This document shows positions 42,880 to 51,781 of a stretch of DNA of 64,000 nt, piece by piece. Position 1 is the stretch's first letter, and each line of letters opens with the position of its first letter. Under the pieces are notes generated by a model, which did no database searches, was not told the origin of the DNA, and saw only the letters and a program-made list of their open reading frames with translations. Source of the DNA: DATLCF01 sp035526505 (GTDB lineage Bacteria > Patescibacteriota > Saccharimonadia > Saccharimonadales > UBA4665); contig DATLCF010000001.1 of NCBI GenBank assembly GCA_035526505.1, positions 372,001 to 436,000 on the forward strand, given 5' to 3'. The translations under genes were made by a program, and so were the position numbers.

Positions 42880-43014
42880 TAAAATAATCGGGTCGCAAAT
42901 AGTGAGTACGGACGCTCGTATGCTTCGCATATGGGACCACGTGCTCGGAAGAAGATTTATGTAAACACAAAATCGTTCTTCCTGCGCACGTAGTCCCATA
43001 CATGGTATGTGACC
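42880..43014 (+). ncRNA. Candidate structured RNA upstream of tRNA-Glu
   Basis: An extended -10 box (TGG-TAAAAT, 42880-42885) is followed by a region that folds well. GGTCGCA (42891-42897) pairs with TGTGACC (43008-43014) as closing stem; TATGC-TTC-GCATA forms a small hairpin (42920-42932); TATGGGACCACGTGC (42930-42944) pairs with GCACGTAGTCCCATA (42986-43000) at 14 of 15 positions, with an inner GGAAGAA/TTCTTCC stem. No ORF fits. I do not recognise tmRNA, RNase P or SRP hallmarks; a 6S-like rod is possible. It may also be a 5' leader of the tRNA transcript. Confidence 0.5.
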
Positions 43015-43067
43015 GATCATTCGCCAGGTGATTTCATGCAAGCATGAAATGCACCAGCCTCATTTAC

Positions 43068-43139
<72 letters not shown>

Positions 43140-43142
<3 letters not shown>

Positions 43143-43181
43143 ATAAAAAAGTCTCAACCAAGGTTGGGGCTTTTTTATTGG
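43140..43181. terminator. Bidirectional terminator at the tRNA-Glu end
   Basis: CCAATAAAAAAG pairs with CTTTTTTATTGG around an inner TCTCAACC/GGTTGGGG stem. The arm begins in the tRNA CCA itself. Confidence 0.8.
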
Positions 43182-43325
43182 TAATTTTCATAAGAATCGA
43201 GTACCTGTTGCGTAACAGGTGAGACATGCCGGGGGCATGTCGCAAGGGAATCTTCCGATGGCAGCTGTGCTGCCAATAGTGAAGTTCCGGGCCTGCTGGA
43301 GGTAGGTCGATTCCCCTTGGGTAGA
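43182..43325 (+). other. Structured non-coding stretch ending in a copy of the tRNA-Glu 3' sequence
   Basis: Four perfect or near-perfect stems: ACCTGTT-GCGT-AACAGGT, GACATGCC-GGG-GGCATGTC, TGGCAGC-TGT-GCTGCCA, and an outer CAAGGGAATC paired with GATTCCCCTTG. The last arm contains the 15-bp tRNA-Glu repeat (43307-43321). It looks like an element delimited by the tRNA end and a duplicate of it. The next 117 bp to greA hold only AT-rich promoter-like sequence. Confidence 0.5.
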
Positions 43326-43442
43326 TAGATAAAGCGGATACTGCTGACAATTGGCTATTTTAGCTATTGGCACGAGTTAAGATTCTGTTAAACTTTTAGT
43401 AAGAGTAAATATTAAATTTTAATTAAATATTGTAGGATACCT

Positions 43443-43904
43443 ATGAAACAAATCTACTTAACTAAGCTTGGTTTCGATGAATTTGAGGCCGAGCTTGCAG
43501 AGCTTAACACCCTTTTTGGACAAATAACGGAGCGGGTCAGAACCGCACGCGAGTCTGGGGACCTAGGCGAAAATGCCGAGTATACTGCTGCCTGCCTGGA
43601 ATTAGAAAGTGTTAAGTACCGGGCTACTAAAGTTAAAGATATTTTACAAAATGCTCAGGTTATTAAGAAGCCTCTTAAGGACAATGGGGTGCAACTGGGC
43701 TCGACCGTAAAAATGAAGGGCAATGGCCAAGAAAAACTATTTATAGTAGTTGATACAGTTGAGGCAGACCCGCTCAATGGTAAGCTCTCTAGTGAATCGC
43801 CCATCGGCCGGGCATTACTGGGCAAAAAAGAGGGGGATATGATAGAAATCAAGACACCCGGCAAAACAGTCCAGTATGTAATTACTACTATTATGCACAT
43901 CTAG
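43443..43904 (+). CDS. greA: Transcription elongation factor GreA
   Basis: A 153-residue Gre factor that rescues backtracked RNA polymerase. The N-terminal coiled coil carries the catalytic tip GDLGENAEYTAA (Asp and Glu that stimulate RNA cleavage), and the C-terminal FKBP-like domain has GVQLGSTVKMK, SPIGRALLGKKEGDMIEIKTP and VQYVITTI. AGGA lies 6 nt before the ATG. Normal length. Confidence 0.93.
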   Translation: MKQIYLTKLGFDEFEAELAELNTLFGQITERVRTARESGDLGENAEYTAACLELESVKYRATKVKDILQNAQVIKKPLKDNGVQLGSTVKMKGNGQEKLFIVVDTVEADPLNGKLSSESPIGRALLGKKEGDMIEIKTPGKTVQYVITTIMHI

Positions 43905-44061
43905 CATAGACAAGCAGCTGCTGCATCTGTATTATTGACTTCCCCTACCTAACCCAGGGAGGTTATGGTAGAATTTCATCGATTCGAGCAAAAATCAATC
44001 ACCCTACATTTTAGGAAGTTTTAATCTTCTGCTGCTAAAACTGACATGAAAGTAAGTCGAT

Positions 44062-44739
44062 ATGTCTATAAAAGTTCTAATTATCGAAGACGACGATGAT
44101 CTGGCCCGTGGTATCAGGGCTTTTTTGCATAAAGATTTTAGCATTCATATTGCTACGAGCGGCGCAGAGGGGTTGAAGAAGTTTGAGCAGGCACATTACC
44201 ACCTGGTAATGTTGGACCTTAAACTGCCTGATATGCTGGGGCTGGCAGTGTGCCAGGCGCTGCGACGTATGGAACAGGAAACGCCTATTTTGGTCCTAAC
44301 CGGCAATGACAATATGGAAGACCAGATAAAACTCCTGGATGCCGGCGCTGATGATTATGTGGTTAAACCATTCGATGGTCGACAGCTACGGGCGCGAATC
44401 GATGCATTGCTGCGGCGCACGGGTCTTACTAGCAAGTCCATGTTGCAAACGCACGATTTAACCATTGACACCCGAAAGCGCCAGGTAAAGCGTGCAGGCG
44501 ATATTATTACTTTGCGTCGTAAAGAATACGACATTCTGGAATATCTTACACGTAATAAAGGCCAAACCATGACCAGAGCCCTGATCTTTGACAATGTGTG
44601 GGAGGGGGAAGGTTGGTCTAATAGCCTGGAGGTGCATATTAAACATCTCCGCGACAGAGTGGACCGGCCATTTGACACCTCCCTGATCGAGACAATTCAT
44701 GGTGTGGGATACTTGGTAAAAGACCTGCCCGTAAAATAA
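44062..44739 (+). CDS. OmpR/PhoB-family response regulator
   Basis: A 225-residue regulator with receiver (IIEDDDDL, acceptor Asp in VMLDLKLPDM, LVLTGND, YVVKPF) and winged-helix DNA-binding domain (ITLRRKEYDILEYLTRNKGQTMTR, SLEVHIKHLRDRVD, IETIHGVGYL). It is the first gene of a probable operon with a PAS membrane protein (44810) and a histidine kinase (45792). An extended -10 box (ATGGTAGAAT) lies about 85 nt upstream. Confidence 0.92.
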   Translation: MSIKVLIIEDDDDLARGIRAFLHKDFSIHIATSGAEGLKKFEQAHYHLVMLDLKLPDMLGLAVCQALRRMEQETPILVLTGNDNMEDQIKLLDAGADDYVVKPFDGRQLRARIDALLRRTGLTSKSMLQTHDLTIDTRKRQVKRAGDIITLRRKEYDILEYLTRNKGQTMTRALIFDNVWEGEGWSNSLEVHIKHLRDRVDRPFDTSLIETIHGVGYLVKDLPVK

Positions 44740-44809
44740 CTGCGTTTATCCAAGGGGAGCAATCTAGCGAAAACTGCTATGCTATATATAGAATAGTGAG
44801 GTTTCGTGT

Positions 44810-45787
44810 GTGCCCGCCAATGAAGTAAACGAAAAGAAAATATACAATGATCTATCGTGGGACGATGGATTGCAAAGATATCTCTTCCAGGTTTTTACGC
44901 CAGTAGCCTTAGTTTTTCTGGTGGTCTATGCCGTACTGCAGGCTAGGGCCGGACTATTTGAGTTAGCGACTTTGTATACGGTCGTGGCGGCTATTATTGC
45001 GGTGAACCAATGGGCTATTCAGTTCCATAATAGACTGGCGTTGGCGGCCAATGTCTTTGCTGCATTGGGTCCCATAGTGCTCCTGCCTTGGCAGGTGACG
45101 GGCGGCATATCAGGCAGCGGCCTTATGTGGTTTCAGGCCTACGTAATATTTGCTATGTTATTTGTGCCAGGGAGGGGCGGCAGCTTTTGGGTGATGTTTA
45201 CCTATCTGGCTTCGTTCTTTTTGCTGCTTTTACAACTGCAGGGGGTATTGCCGCTTACCTTTCAGACCGACATTATGTTTCATTTTTATTTTGTTGGCGG
45301 CATATCTTACGCGCTTACCTTTCTTTTCCTGCAGGCCCAAAGAATTATGTTGGACATGCTGAAACGGCAGCTTGTTTCGCTAAAAATGAAAGAAGATATG
45401 TCCCAGATAGGCAACTGGTCATGGGAAGCCGGCAGGGATACCATAGAGTGCTCCGACAGTATGTACCAATTGCTGGGTATGCAGCCTGCAAGGCTTACGT
45501 ACGCATCGTTTATACAAATGGTGGATCCCGATGACCGGCGGCTTGCCGAAGAAACGGTGCAAGAAGCGCTGCGCGATCACCAGCCCTTTTCGATTATGTA
45601 TCGGGTAAAGCGGCAGGATACAGGCGCAACGGTTTGGCTGCATGGGCTGGGCAGTGTGGTTCTAGCCTCCGGGGGTAAGCCCCTGCGCATCGTTGGTACA
45701 ACACAGGATATTACCAGCCGGATTCCCTCCAAAGAATCCAGTCCACACATACTATCCGGCAGGCAACCGAGCGCTAAAGAAAAATGA
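44810..45787 (+). CDS. Membrane PAS-domain sensor without kinase domain
   Basis: A 325-residue protein from a GTG. About six helices (30-180) are followed by a PAS domain with PAC (MKEDMSQIGNWSWEAGRDTIECSDSMYQLLGM, FSIMYRVKRQDTGATVWLHGLG, KPLRIVGTTQDIT, about 190-305). It ends after PAS, with no HisKA or ATPase part. The next gene begins 4 nt later and has membrane helices plus a kinase core but no PAS, so the two may form a split sensor. Confidence 0.8.
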   Translation: MPANEVNEKKIYNDLSWDDGLQRYLFQVFTPVALVFLVVYAVLQARAGLFELATLYTVVAAIIAVNQWAIQFHNRLALAANVFAALGPIVLLPWQVTGGISGSGLMWFQAYVIFAMLFVPGRGGSFWVMFTYLASFFLLLLQLQGVLPLTFQTDIMFHFYFVGGISYALTFLFLQAQRIMLDMLKRQLVSLKMKEDMSQIGNWSWEAGRDTIECSDSMYQLLGMQPARLTYASFIQMVDPDDRRLAEETVQEALRDHQPFSIMYRVKRQDTGATVWLHGLGSVVLASGGKPLRIVGTTQDITSRIPSKESSPHILSGRQPSAKEK

Positions 45788-45791
45788 GCCC

Positions 45792-47159
45792 ATGATTAAT
45801 CCCCTCAAAATATTCGCCTGTTTCGTTAAAAATAGTCATAAACATGCCTGGCAAGTGCGCTTAGCACATACGTATACCCTTGCTACTGCGTTAATGTTGC
45901 CGTTTACCACCTTGGCCCTGGCTGTTATATTTCTGATAGCCGACAGCCCGTTTGCTGCCCGTACACTGCCGTACTTTGCCGGTGCCACTCTGCTGAGTTG
46001 GGTTTTGTATGCTCTTAACAAAAAGGAAGTGCTCGGTTTCATTGGTATCTACCTTATGAGCCTGTACCTGTTGCTGTCGTTTGGCATTATTTACGGCGTT
46101 GGTGTTGGCCCTGCGTCCATGGTTTTGTGCTCGTGGGCCATCATCCTGGCTGGCACACTCTGCGGGTACCGCTGCGCACTGGTGCCGACAACCATTGCTA
46201 CGGTATTTTTATTTGTCTACCGAACTGCAGAGCTGCAGGGTATCGTGCACCCCGTGTATGTTATGTCCCACAAACCCACCAACTATAGTGTCGTCATACT
46301 TCTGGCCCTATTGTTCTATGTCTTCGCTAGTATAAGTGGCTCATTGTATCGTTTGGAACAGACTCGCCGTGAACTGCAGGAAGCCGAAGAAAACTTTGCC
46401 CAGCAAAAAAATCAGCTCACCAACAAAATCAAAAAACAGAGCCAAAAATTGCGCTCTGCCGAGTCCGAAAAGCTGCGCCAGCTGTACCGGCTAGCGGAAA
46501 TGGGTGAAATCAGCACGGTTCTTATGCACGATCTGGCCAACAACCTGACATTGTTAGCCCTGGAAGTTGATAGGATGGAAACAACCACCAGCAACACCTC
46601 GGTCCGGCGGGTTAAAAATCAGGTTAAACAAATACACGGTACGCTCAACCATACCCGTCAGCAGCTGAAAGGTGAATACAGTGTGAAGCTGTTCGACCTC
46701 GCCAAAGAAACCGGTCGTACCGTTCGGCTGTTGCGGCCATCGGCCAAAAAAGCTCATGTACAGCTGGAGTGGATACGGCCTGACTCCCGCGAAAGGTTAC
46801 ATTGTTTGGGCGAAAAAATCTTGTTCCAGCAACTGCTTACCAATATCATCAACAACGCTATAGAAAGCTACGACTCCCTGCCACCCGCTCCCCACCATAA
46901 AGTATCAGTAAGTTTGGAAGCTGTGGATACTTCGCTGCGCATTACGGTAACCGACTGGGGGAAGGGTATCGCGCCAGAGGATACAGACAAAGTTTTTGAG
47001 CCGTTTTACACCACCAAGCAGAGCGGTATGGGTATGGGCATGTATCTTACCAAACGCCTTATCGCAAGCGGCTTTGGCGGCACTGTTGAACTGAAGAGTA
47101 CTAAACACCAGACTTCCTTTGTAGTCGTACTGCCCCAAATTCCTCCCGGCAAACTTTAG
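45792..47159 (+). CDS. Membrane sensor histidine kinase
   Basis: The start at 45792 (MINPLKIF) follows the PAS gene stop by 4 nt; upstream in-frame codons overlap that gene. The 455-residue protein has six helices (about 30-190), a coiled coil (about 195-240), a HisKA with acceptor in STVLMHDLANNLTLL (H-D-L as in HisKA variants of the NtrB/HWE-like group) and an ATPase with NIINNAIESYDS, VTDWGKGIAPED, FEPFYTTKQSGMGMGMYL. Partner of the OmpR-type regulator at 44062. Confidence 0.88.
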   Translation: MINPLKIFACFVKNSHKHAWQVRLAHTYTLATALMLPFTTLALAVIFLIADSPFAARTLPYFAGATLLSWVLYALNKKEVLGFIGIYLMSLYLLLSFGIIYGVGVGPASMVLCSWAIILAGTLCGYRCALVPTTIATVFLFVYRTAELQGIVHPVYVMSHKPTNYSVVILLALLFYVFASISGSLYRLEQTRRELQEAEENFAQQKNQLTNKIKKQSQKLRSAESEKLRQLYRLAEMGEISTVLMHDLANNLTLLALEVDRMETTTSNTSVRRVKNQVKQIHGTLNHTRQQLKGEYSVKLFDLAKETGRTVRLLRPSAKKAHVQLEWIRPDSRERLHCLGEKILFQQLLTNIINNAIESYDSLPPAPHHKVSVSLEAVDTSLRITVTDWGKGIAPEDTDKVFEPFYTTKQSGMGMGMYLTKRLIASGFGGTVELKSTKHQTSFVVVLPQIPPGKL

Positions 47160-47189
47160 CGTTCTCCCATTTTTGATCGCTCAGAATCA

Positions 47190-47230
47190 CCAGCAAAAAA
47201 CGCCCACGCAAAGTGAGCATTTTTTGTTGG
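47190..47230. terminator. Bidirectional terminator
   Basis: CCAGCAAAAAACGCCCAC pairs with GTGAGCATTTTTTGTTGG (three wobble pairs) around a 5-nt loop. It ends the kinase operon. Confidence 0.8.
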
Positions 47231-47231
47231 C
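47217..47231 (+). repeat. 15-bp direct repeat flanking the NTPase/hydrolase unit
   Basis: GCATTTTTTGTTGGC here and at 48784-48798. The second copy lies in the last codons of the DUF1003 gene. The two genes between them may have been inserted as a unit, though the T-run makes this weaker evidence. Confidence 0.4.
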
Positions 47232-47262
47232 CATGGTTAAAATGGGATGATACACTATTTCG

Positions 47263-47757
47263 ATGCCAAGTTTATTAGTTGTGGGTATGCCAGGAGCGGG
47301 TAAAACCACCCTTGTACAAGAGCTTGTAAACCGAGACGTATCTGCGTTTGACGCGGATGACTTGCCTGGGATTTGGCGTAGCGTAGATGGCCCACATGCT
47401 GCAGGCGTAGACCTCGACGGGCAACGTTATGCCTGGAATATTCCTGTCATGCAAACATTTCTAGCCGAGCGCGAAGGCAGTGATCTAGTTGTTGCCGGTG
47501 TGGCACAGAACTTCTTTGAGGCTGTGCCCTTGTTCTCGCGCGCGGCCTATTTGAACGTAAGTGAGAGAACAATGCGGCATAGACTGGCTTCGACAGATCG
47601 TACCAACCCCTTAGGAAGTACCCAAGAACAGGTAGAGGCTTTGTGCAGGCTTAGGCCTGCATTCTACGAGATCGTAGGTAATCTGGCGCTTCAACCTATT
47701 GATGCGGAGCTGGATGTGGGTAAAATTGCCGATGTAATTATCCCCCTATCCTCTTGA
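47263..47757 (+). CDS. P-loop kinase-like NTPase
   Basis: A 164-residue protein with Walker A (VGMPGAGKTT) at the N-terminus, DADD as likely Walker B or substrate region, and a lid-like RLASTDRTNP. It resembles small shikimate/adenylate-kinase-fold proteins. TACACT ends 6 nt before the ATG, so it is leaderless. The substrate is unknown. It is followed by the hydrolase gene after 48 nt. Confidence 0.7.
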   Translation: MPSLLVVGMPGAGKTTLVQELVNRDVSAFDADDLPGIWRSVDGPHAAGVDLDGQRYAWNIPVMQTFLAEREGSDLVVAGVAQNFFEAVPLFSRAAYLNVSERTMRHRLASTDRTNPLGSTQEQVEALCRLRPAFYEIVGNLALQPIDAELDVGKIADVIIPLSS

Positions 47758-47805
47758 TCGAGAATCTCATACAAATTATAAAGCTATTTAGGATAACGAG
47801 TTTTC

Positions 47806-48705
47806 ATGTTCCACCTACCAGAATCTGCAACCAGAGAATTATGTAATGGTTATGTAAGGGAGGAGTTGTACGTTCACGACTCACTAAGACCGGGAGAATC
47901 GTTGGCGGTAACTGCCTTCCACACTAGCGAATCTCACTCGCTCCTAGGCGATCCCTCGCCAATAATGGCCATTGTTCACCCGGGGCACTTATGCTCGCGC
48001 GAACATCCGGATACAAGGGTTGTGGCCACGACCCTGGCATTGTCACTGGGCTGCACGGCCATCACGCTTGATCCGCGCGGAACGCACGATAGCCGGCCCA
48101 AGACAGGCGGCGCATATGACTTTGATCAAGTCACCGAAGACTTGATAGATTTGTCTCGTCTTGTCGCTCCCCCTGAAGGATTGATTCTGGGCGGTCATTG
48201 TTTAGGCGGTGCGCACGCCTTGGCGGCTGCGGCTGAGTTAGTTCAAAAAGAAGGAGGGCCTGCTCCTAATATTTTGTGCGCATTTACCGATAAGACAATG
48301 GCCGAGAGCTCAGATTTTGCACCACTTCCTAACGTTATAAAAAGGATCTCTAGTGGACGACCGCTTTCTCAGCAGAACCCTACCACTGGCAGAGTATTGC
48401 TAGAGCCTAAAGTTGATGTTACCCCCGAAAAATTTGAACAATATATGCGCCTGGGTATGATCGGTACGCATATAGGGCTTATGCCTGATACGCCAGTGCT
48501 ACTTGCTGCCAGCCGAGACGACAGGGATATTAGGTATGAAAATGTCAGGAGGGTGGCTGAGGATTTTCATAATGCTCACTTTTTGGAGGTTCCGGGGAGG
48601 CACAGCGACATAAGGCCTGAAATTGCTCAAGGTACGGGTAGGATCATTGCAAACTGGATAGTAGGCTTAAACAGTAGCATTAAAAAGAGCGTCGCAACAG
48701 TTTAA
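47806..48705 (+). CDS. Alpha/beta-hydrolase-fold protein with Cys nucleophile
   Basis: A 299-residue hydrolase. The nucleophile elbow is GG-H-C132-L-GG (G-x-C-x-G), as in dienelactone hydrolases, not the usual Ser. Other parts: MAIVHPGHLCS (oxyanion region), ITLDPRGTHDS, LLAASRDDRDIRYENVRR (acid) and EVPGRHSDIRPE (His). Cytoplasmic, no signal peptide. Function unknown; a hydrolase or acyltransferase on a small ester is likely. Confidence 0.7.
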   Translation: MFHLPESATRELCNGYVREELYVHDSLRPGESLAVTAFHTSESHSLLGDPSPIMAIVHPGHLCSREHPDTRVVATTLALSLGCTAITLDPRGTHDSRPKTGGAYDFDQVTEDLIDLSRLVAPPEGLILGGHCLGGAHALAAAAELVQKEGGPAPNILCAFTDKTMAESSDFAPLPNVIKRISSGRPLSQQNPTTGRVLLEPKVDVTPEKFEQYMRLGMIGTHIGLMPDTPVLLAASRDDRDIRYENVRRVAEDFHNAHFLEVPGRHSDIRPEIAQGTGRIIANWIVGLNSSIKKSVATV

Positions 48706-48770
48706 AGAATCGCCCAGCACAATGATTATCGTCAATTTCGGGACTGCTTTTGCTATATTTATAAGAATGT

Positions 48771-49259
48771 TCACCTTTTTTGGGCATTTTTTGTTGGCTG
48801 GTGACCATGCGAATCGAACTCTTTGCGCTGGATGCCGGGTAGCTTGCGGGCTTCGTGTAGTTCTACGAGCAGATCGTGAATATCCACGCCCTGCTTTTTG
48901 GCTACGCGTTCCAGGGTTTTCATAATGACGTCTATTTCTTTTTCGGCTTTTATATCGGTTTGGTAATCCAGCTCGGACCTAATTTCGCTGGCTCTGGCCT
49001 GGCGATTTTGGGAAATCATGACGAATGTTGATAAAAAGATGGCTTCAAGCGACACGATAAGGGTGAGCAAGCCAAAGGGGAAGTCGTCGAACACAGTAGC
49101 GGCGCCGAAAAGCCCCAGGTTGGCAGCAATCCATACACCGAACCAAAAGATGTGTAAGTACACAAAGCGCATGGTACCGGCGAAAGAAGTTATGGCGTCG
49201 GCAAGATGGTCCTCTAACCGTTTAAGGCGGCGAATCTCTTTATTAGCATTAATAGCCAT
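48771..49259 (-). CDS. DUF1003 membrane protein
   Basis: The start at 49259 (MAINANKEI) is chosen because an extended -10 box (TGTTATACT) ends 9 nt upstream. The 162-residue protein has two helices and the family signature FDDFPFGLLTLIVSLEAIFLSTFVMISQNRQ. A cytoplasmic coiled tail follows. Function of the family is unknown. Its last codons cover the 15-bp repeat at 48784. Confidence 0.85.
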   Translation of the reverse strand: MAINANKEIRRLKRLEDHLADAITSFAGTMRFVYLHIFWFGVWIAANLGLFGAATVFDDFPFGLLTLIVSLEAIFLSTFVMISQNRQARASEIRSELDYQTDIKAEKEIDVIMKTLERVAKKQGVDIHDLLVELHEARKLPGIQRKEFDSHGHQPTKNAQKR

Positions 49260-49381
49260 ACTATTTGCAGTATAACAAAACTTTGGCAATGGCAGTTGTA
49301 AGGTACCTCCTATCCTTTTTTATATGCAGGAGTAGGCTTGAACATAGGGCTTGCCCTAATAAGGTTAAAAAGGAGGCTACA

Positions 49382-50290
49382 ATGACACATCCCGACACCA
49401 ATAATCAATTTGCCATGCAAGATCCCACCACACAATATCCGCGGCCCAAATTTCCGCCGCAAACGCAGCCAGAACCGGGGCTGGCGCACAAAATGATCCC
49501 CAAGCCGGACCATGGCGAAAAGACATATAAGGGCTGTGGCCGATTGCTGGGCCGTAAAGCATTGGTCACGGGCGCAGATTCCGGCATTGGCCGCGCGGCG
49601 GCTATTGCTTTTGCCCGCGAAGGCGCAGACGTGGTGCTCAATTATTTGCCCAGTGAAGAAACCGATGCCAAAGAAGTAATAACGCTTATTAAACAAGCCG
49701 GCCGCCAGGCTATACCTATGCCCGGCGATATTAGCGATGAAAAATTCTGCGAACAGTTAATCAAAAACAGTGAACATGCCCTGGGAGGGCTGGATATCTT
49801 AGCCAATATAGCCGGCCGCCAAATTGCCCAAAAGCACATTGCCCATATTACTACCGAACAGTTTGACGCTACCTTCCGCACCAATGTGTATGCCATGTTT
49901 TGGCTGTGCAAAGCCGCACTGCCGTATATGCCAAAGGGGGCAACCATAATCAATACTGCTTCTATCCAGTCTTATGCTCCGTCGCCCACGCTGCTGGACT
50001 ATGCCGCTACCAAGGCGGCAATTGTGGCATTCACCAAAGCATTAGCAAAGCAGGTGGCCGCCGATGGCATACGGGTAAATGCAGTAGCGCCTGGCCCTAT
50101 TTGGACCCCCTTGCAACCCAGCCACGGCCAGCCGCCCGAAAAAATTCCAGAATTTGGTGCCAAGGTACCATTGGGTCGTCCCGGCCAACCTGCCGAGGTC
50201 GCACCCATATATGTTCTATTAGCTTCACAGGAATCCAGTTATGTCACGGGCGAGGTATATGGCGTTACCGGGGGTAACCCCTTACCTTAA
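49382..50290 (+). CDS. Short-chain dehydrogenase/reductase, YghA type
   Basis: The ATG at 49382 has AAGGAGG 7 nt upstream; the frame is open farther upstream but without such a signal. The 302-residue enzyme has the cofactor motif TGADSGIGRAAA, NIAGRQ, catalytic Ser in NTASIQSY and Tyr-Lys in YAATKAA, and PGPIWTPLQPS. The N-terminal extension with PRPKFPPQTQPEPGLAHKMIPKPDHGE is the mark of the YghA/general-stress SDR group. It reduces an unknown carbonyl with NAD(P)H. Confidence 0.9.
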   Translation: MTHPDTNNQFAMQDPTTQYPRPKFPPQTQPEPGLAHKMIPKPDHGEKTYKGCGRLLGRKALVTGADSGIGRAAAIAFAREGADVVLNYLPSEETDAKEVITLIKQAGRQAIPMPGDISDEKFCEQLIKNSEHALGGLDILANIAGRQIAQKHIAHITTEQFDATFRTNVYAMFWLCKAALPYMPKGATIINTASIQSYAPSPTLLDYAATKAAIVAFTKALAKQVAADGIRVNAVAPGPIWTPLQPSHGQPPEKIPEFGAKVPLGRPGQPAEVAPIYVLLASQESSYVTGEVYGVTGGNPLP

Positions 50291-50337
50291 AGCGTAACCA
50301 GTGGTATAATTTGTCCAGCATTTTACAGGAGTCTCTT

Positions 50338-51774
50338 ATGCATGCCACCGAACAGGTACCTAAGGTACCCATTACTTCATACAAACGTACCAAAATTATT
50401 GCTACTGTTGGCCCGGCCACCGATAGCTACGAAAAAATCCATCAGCTCATTGCCGCTGGTGTTAATGGCGTACGTCTGAACTTTAGCCACGGCGCCAACG
50501 AAGACCGCGACCGGCAAATTCCCTGGATCCGCAAAGCAGCAGCCGAGCTTGGTAAGCCAGTTGCCATTATTCAAGACCTGCAAGGTCCTAAAATACGACT
50601 GGGCGATTTTGATGGGGTTATTGAAGTGGCAGAAGGGCAGCATCTGAGTTTTGCCTATAAGGCCGACTACGCAGCCACCGGCCACATACCCACCCAGTAC
50701 GACCTGAGCACCAAAATGAAGGCTGGCGAACGACTGTATTTATTTGACGGTCGGGTACGCACCGAAGTTACCAAGGTGCAAGACGGTGTGGTGTATGCCG
50801 TGGCCCACAACGCCGGTGTGCTCATTAAACGCAAGGGGATGAATTTGCCCGACACCGACTTTGGCGGGGATGTACTAACCAAAAAAGACATGGAAGACAT
50901 TGCATACGGTGCAGGCCAGGATTTTGATTATGTGGCTACTAGTTTTGTGCAAACCGCAACAGACATCGATAACCTGCGCAAACTGCTGCAAAAACATAAG
51001 CATCCCGCAAACAAAATTATTGCCAAAATTGAAACCAACGCAGCGGTTCAAAATATCGAAGCCATTGTACAAGCTAGCGATATGCTTATGGTGGCCCGCG
51101 GCGACCTGGCAGTCGAAACACCGCCAGAATCGGTGCCTGTAGTACAGCGCCAAATTATCGGGCTGGGCCGCAAGTATGCCAAGCCCACCATTGTGGCTAC
51201 CCAAATGCTGTTTAGTATGACCGAAATGCCAGAGCCCACCCGGGCCGAGGTATCCGACGTGGCTACTGCCGTATTTGTGGGCGCCGACTGCGTTATGCTC
51301 AGCGATGAAACGGCTATGGGCAAATATCCGATTGACGCTGTTAAGATGATGAAACGCGTTATCCGCTATGCCGAACGCCACGCGCCGCTCAAGGTAGATT
51401 TCCGCATGCAGCGCGAACCAAGCATGCAGAATGCCATATCCGACAGTATTCTGGCCCTGGCCGACGACATTAACGCCAAAGCCATTGTGGCCGAAACCAA
51501 AACCGGTGCAACGGCATTACAAATTGCCGCCCGCCGCCCGGAAACTGCCCTGATTGCAGTAACCGACGACCCGCGCACTGCCCAGCAGCTGGCCCTGGCG
51601 TACGACGTTAAAAGCTATGTTCGTCCTGTAGACCCCCAGGCTGCGCAAAAATTAACCGACTGGCTACGCAAAAACGACGTGCTCGAAGCCGGTGACGTGG
51701 TGGTTACCGTATCCGGCCGCTACCCTGGGGTAGTTGGTACCACCGACACCATTAAAGTACGGGTGCTGGAATAG
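50338..51774 (+). CDS. pyk: Pyruvate kinase
   Basis: Start at 50338 (MHATEQVPK) with AGGAG 6 nt upstream and an extended TATAAT box about 30 nt upstream. 478 residues: KIIATVGPATDS, VRLNFSHG, IIQDLQGPKIRLGDF, K in IAKIETNAAV, MVARGDLAVE, TQMLFSMTEMPEPTRAEVSDVA and CVMLSDETAMGKYP. Phosphoenolpyruvate to pyruvate with ATP gain, the last glycolytic step. With pgk and tpiA it forms a local glycolysis cluster. The C-terminal effector domain is of normal size. Confidence 0.94.
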   Translation: MHATEQVPKVPITSYKRTKIIATVGPATDSYEKIHQLIAAGVNGVRLNFSHGANEDRDRQIPWIRKAAAELGKPVAIIQDLQGPKIRLGDFDGVIEVAEGQHLSFAYKADYAATGHIPTQYDLSTKMKAGERLYLFDGRVRTEVTKVQDGVVYAVAHNAGVLIKRKGMNLPDTDFGGDVLTKKDMEDIAYGAGQDFDYVATSFVQTATDIDNLRKLLQKHKHPANKIIAKIETNAAVQNIEAIVQASDMLMVARGDLAVETPPESVPVVQRQIIGLGRKYAKPTIVATQMLFSMTEMPEPTRAEVSDVATAVFVGADCVMLSDETAMGKYPIDAVKMMKRVIRYAERHAPLKVDFRMQREPSMQNAISDSILALADDINAKAIVAETKTGATALQIAARRPETALIAVTDDPRTAQQLALAYDVKSYVRPVDPQAAQKLTDWLRKNDVLEAGDVVVTVSGRYPGVVGTTDTIKVRVLE

Positions 51775-51781
51775 CCAGCAA

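Noticed and set aside
48806..48835. tRNA-like 3' end (GTTCGATTCGCATGGTCACCA) on the minus strand
   Set aside because: It lies in the coding end of the DUF1003 gene, the T-stem does not pair, and no cloverleaf precedes it.
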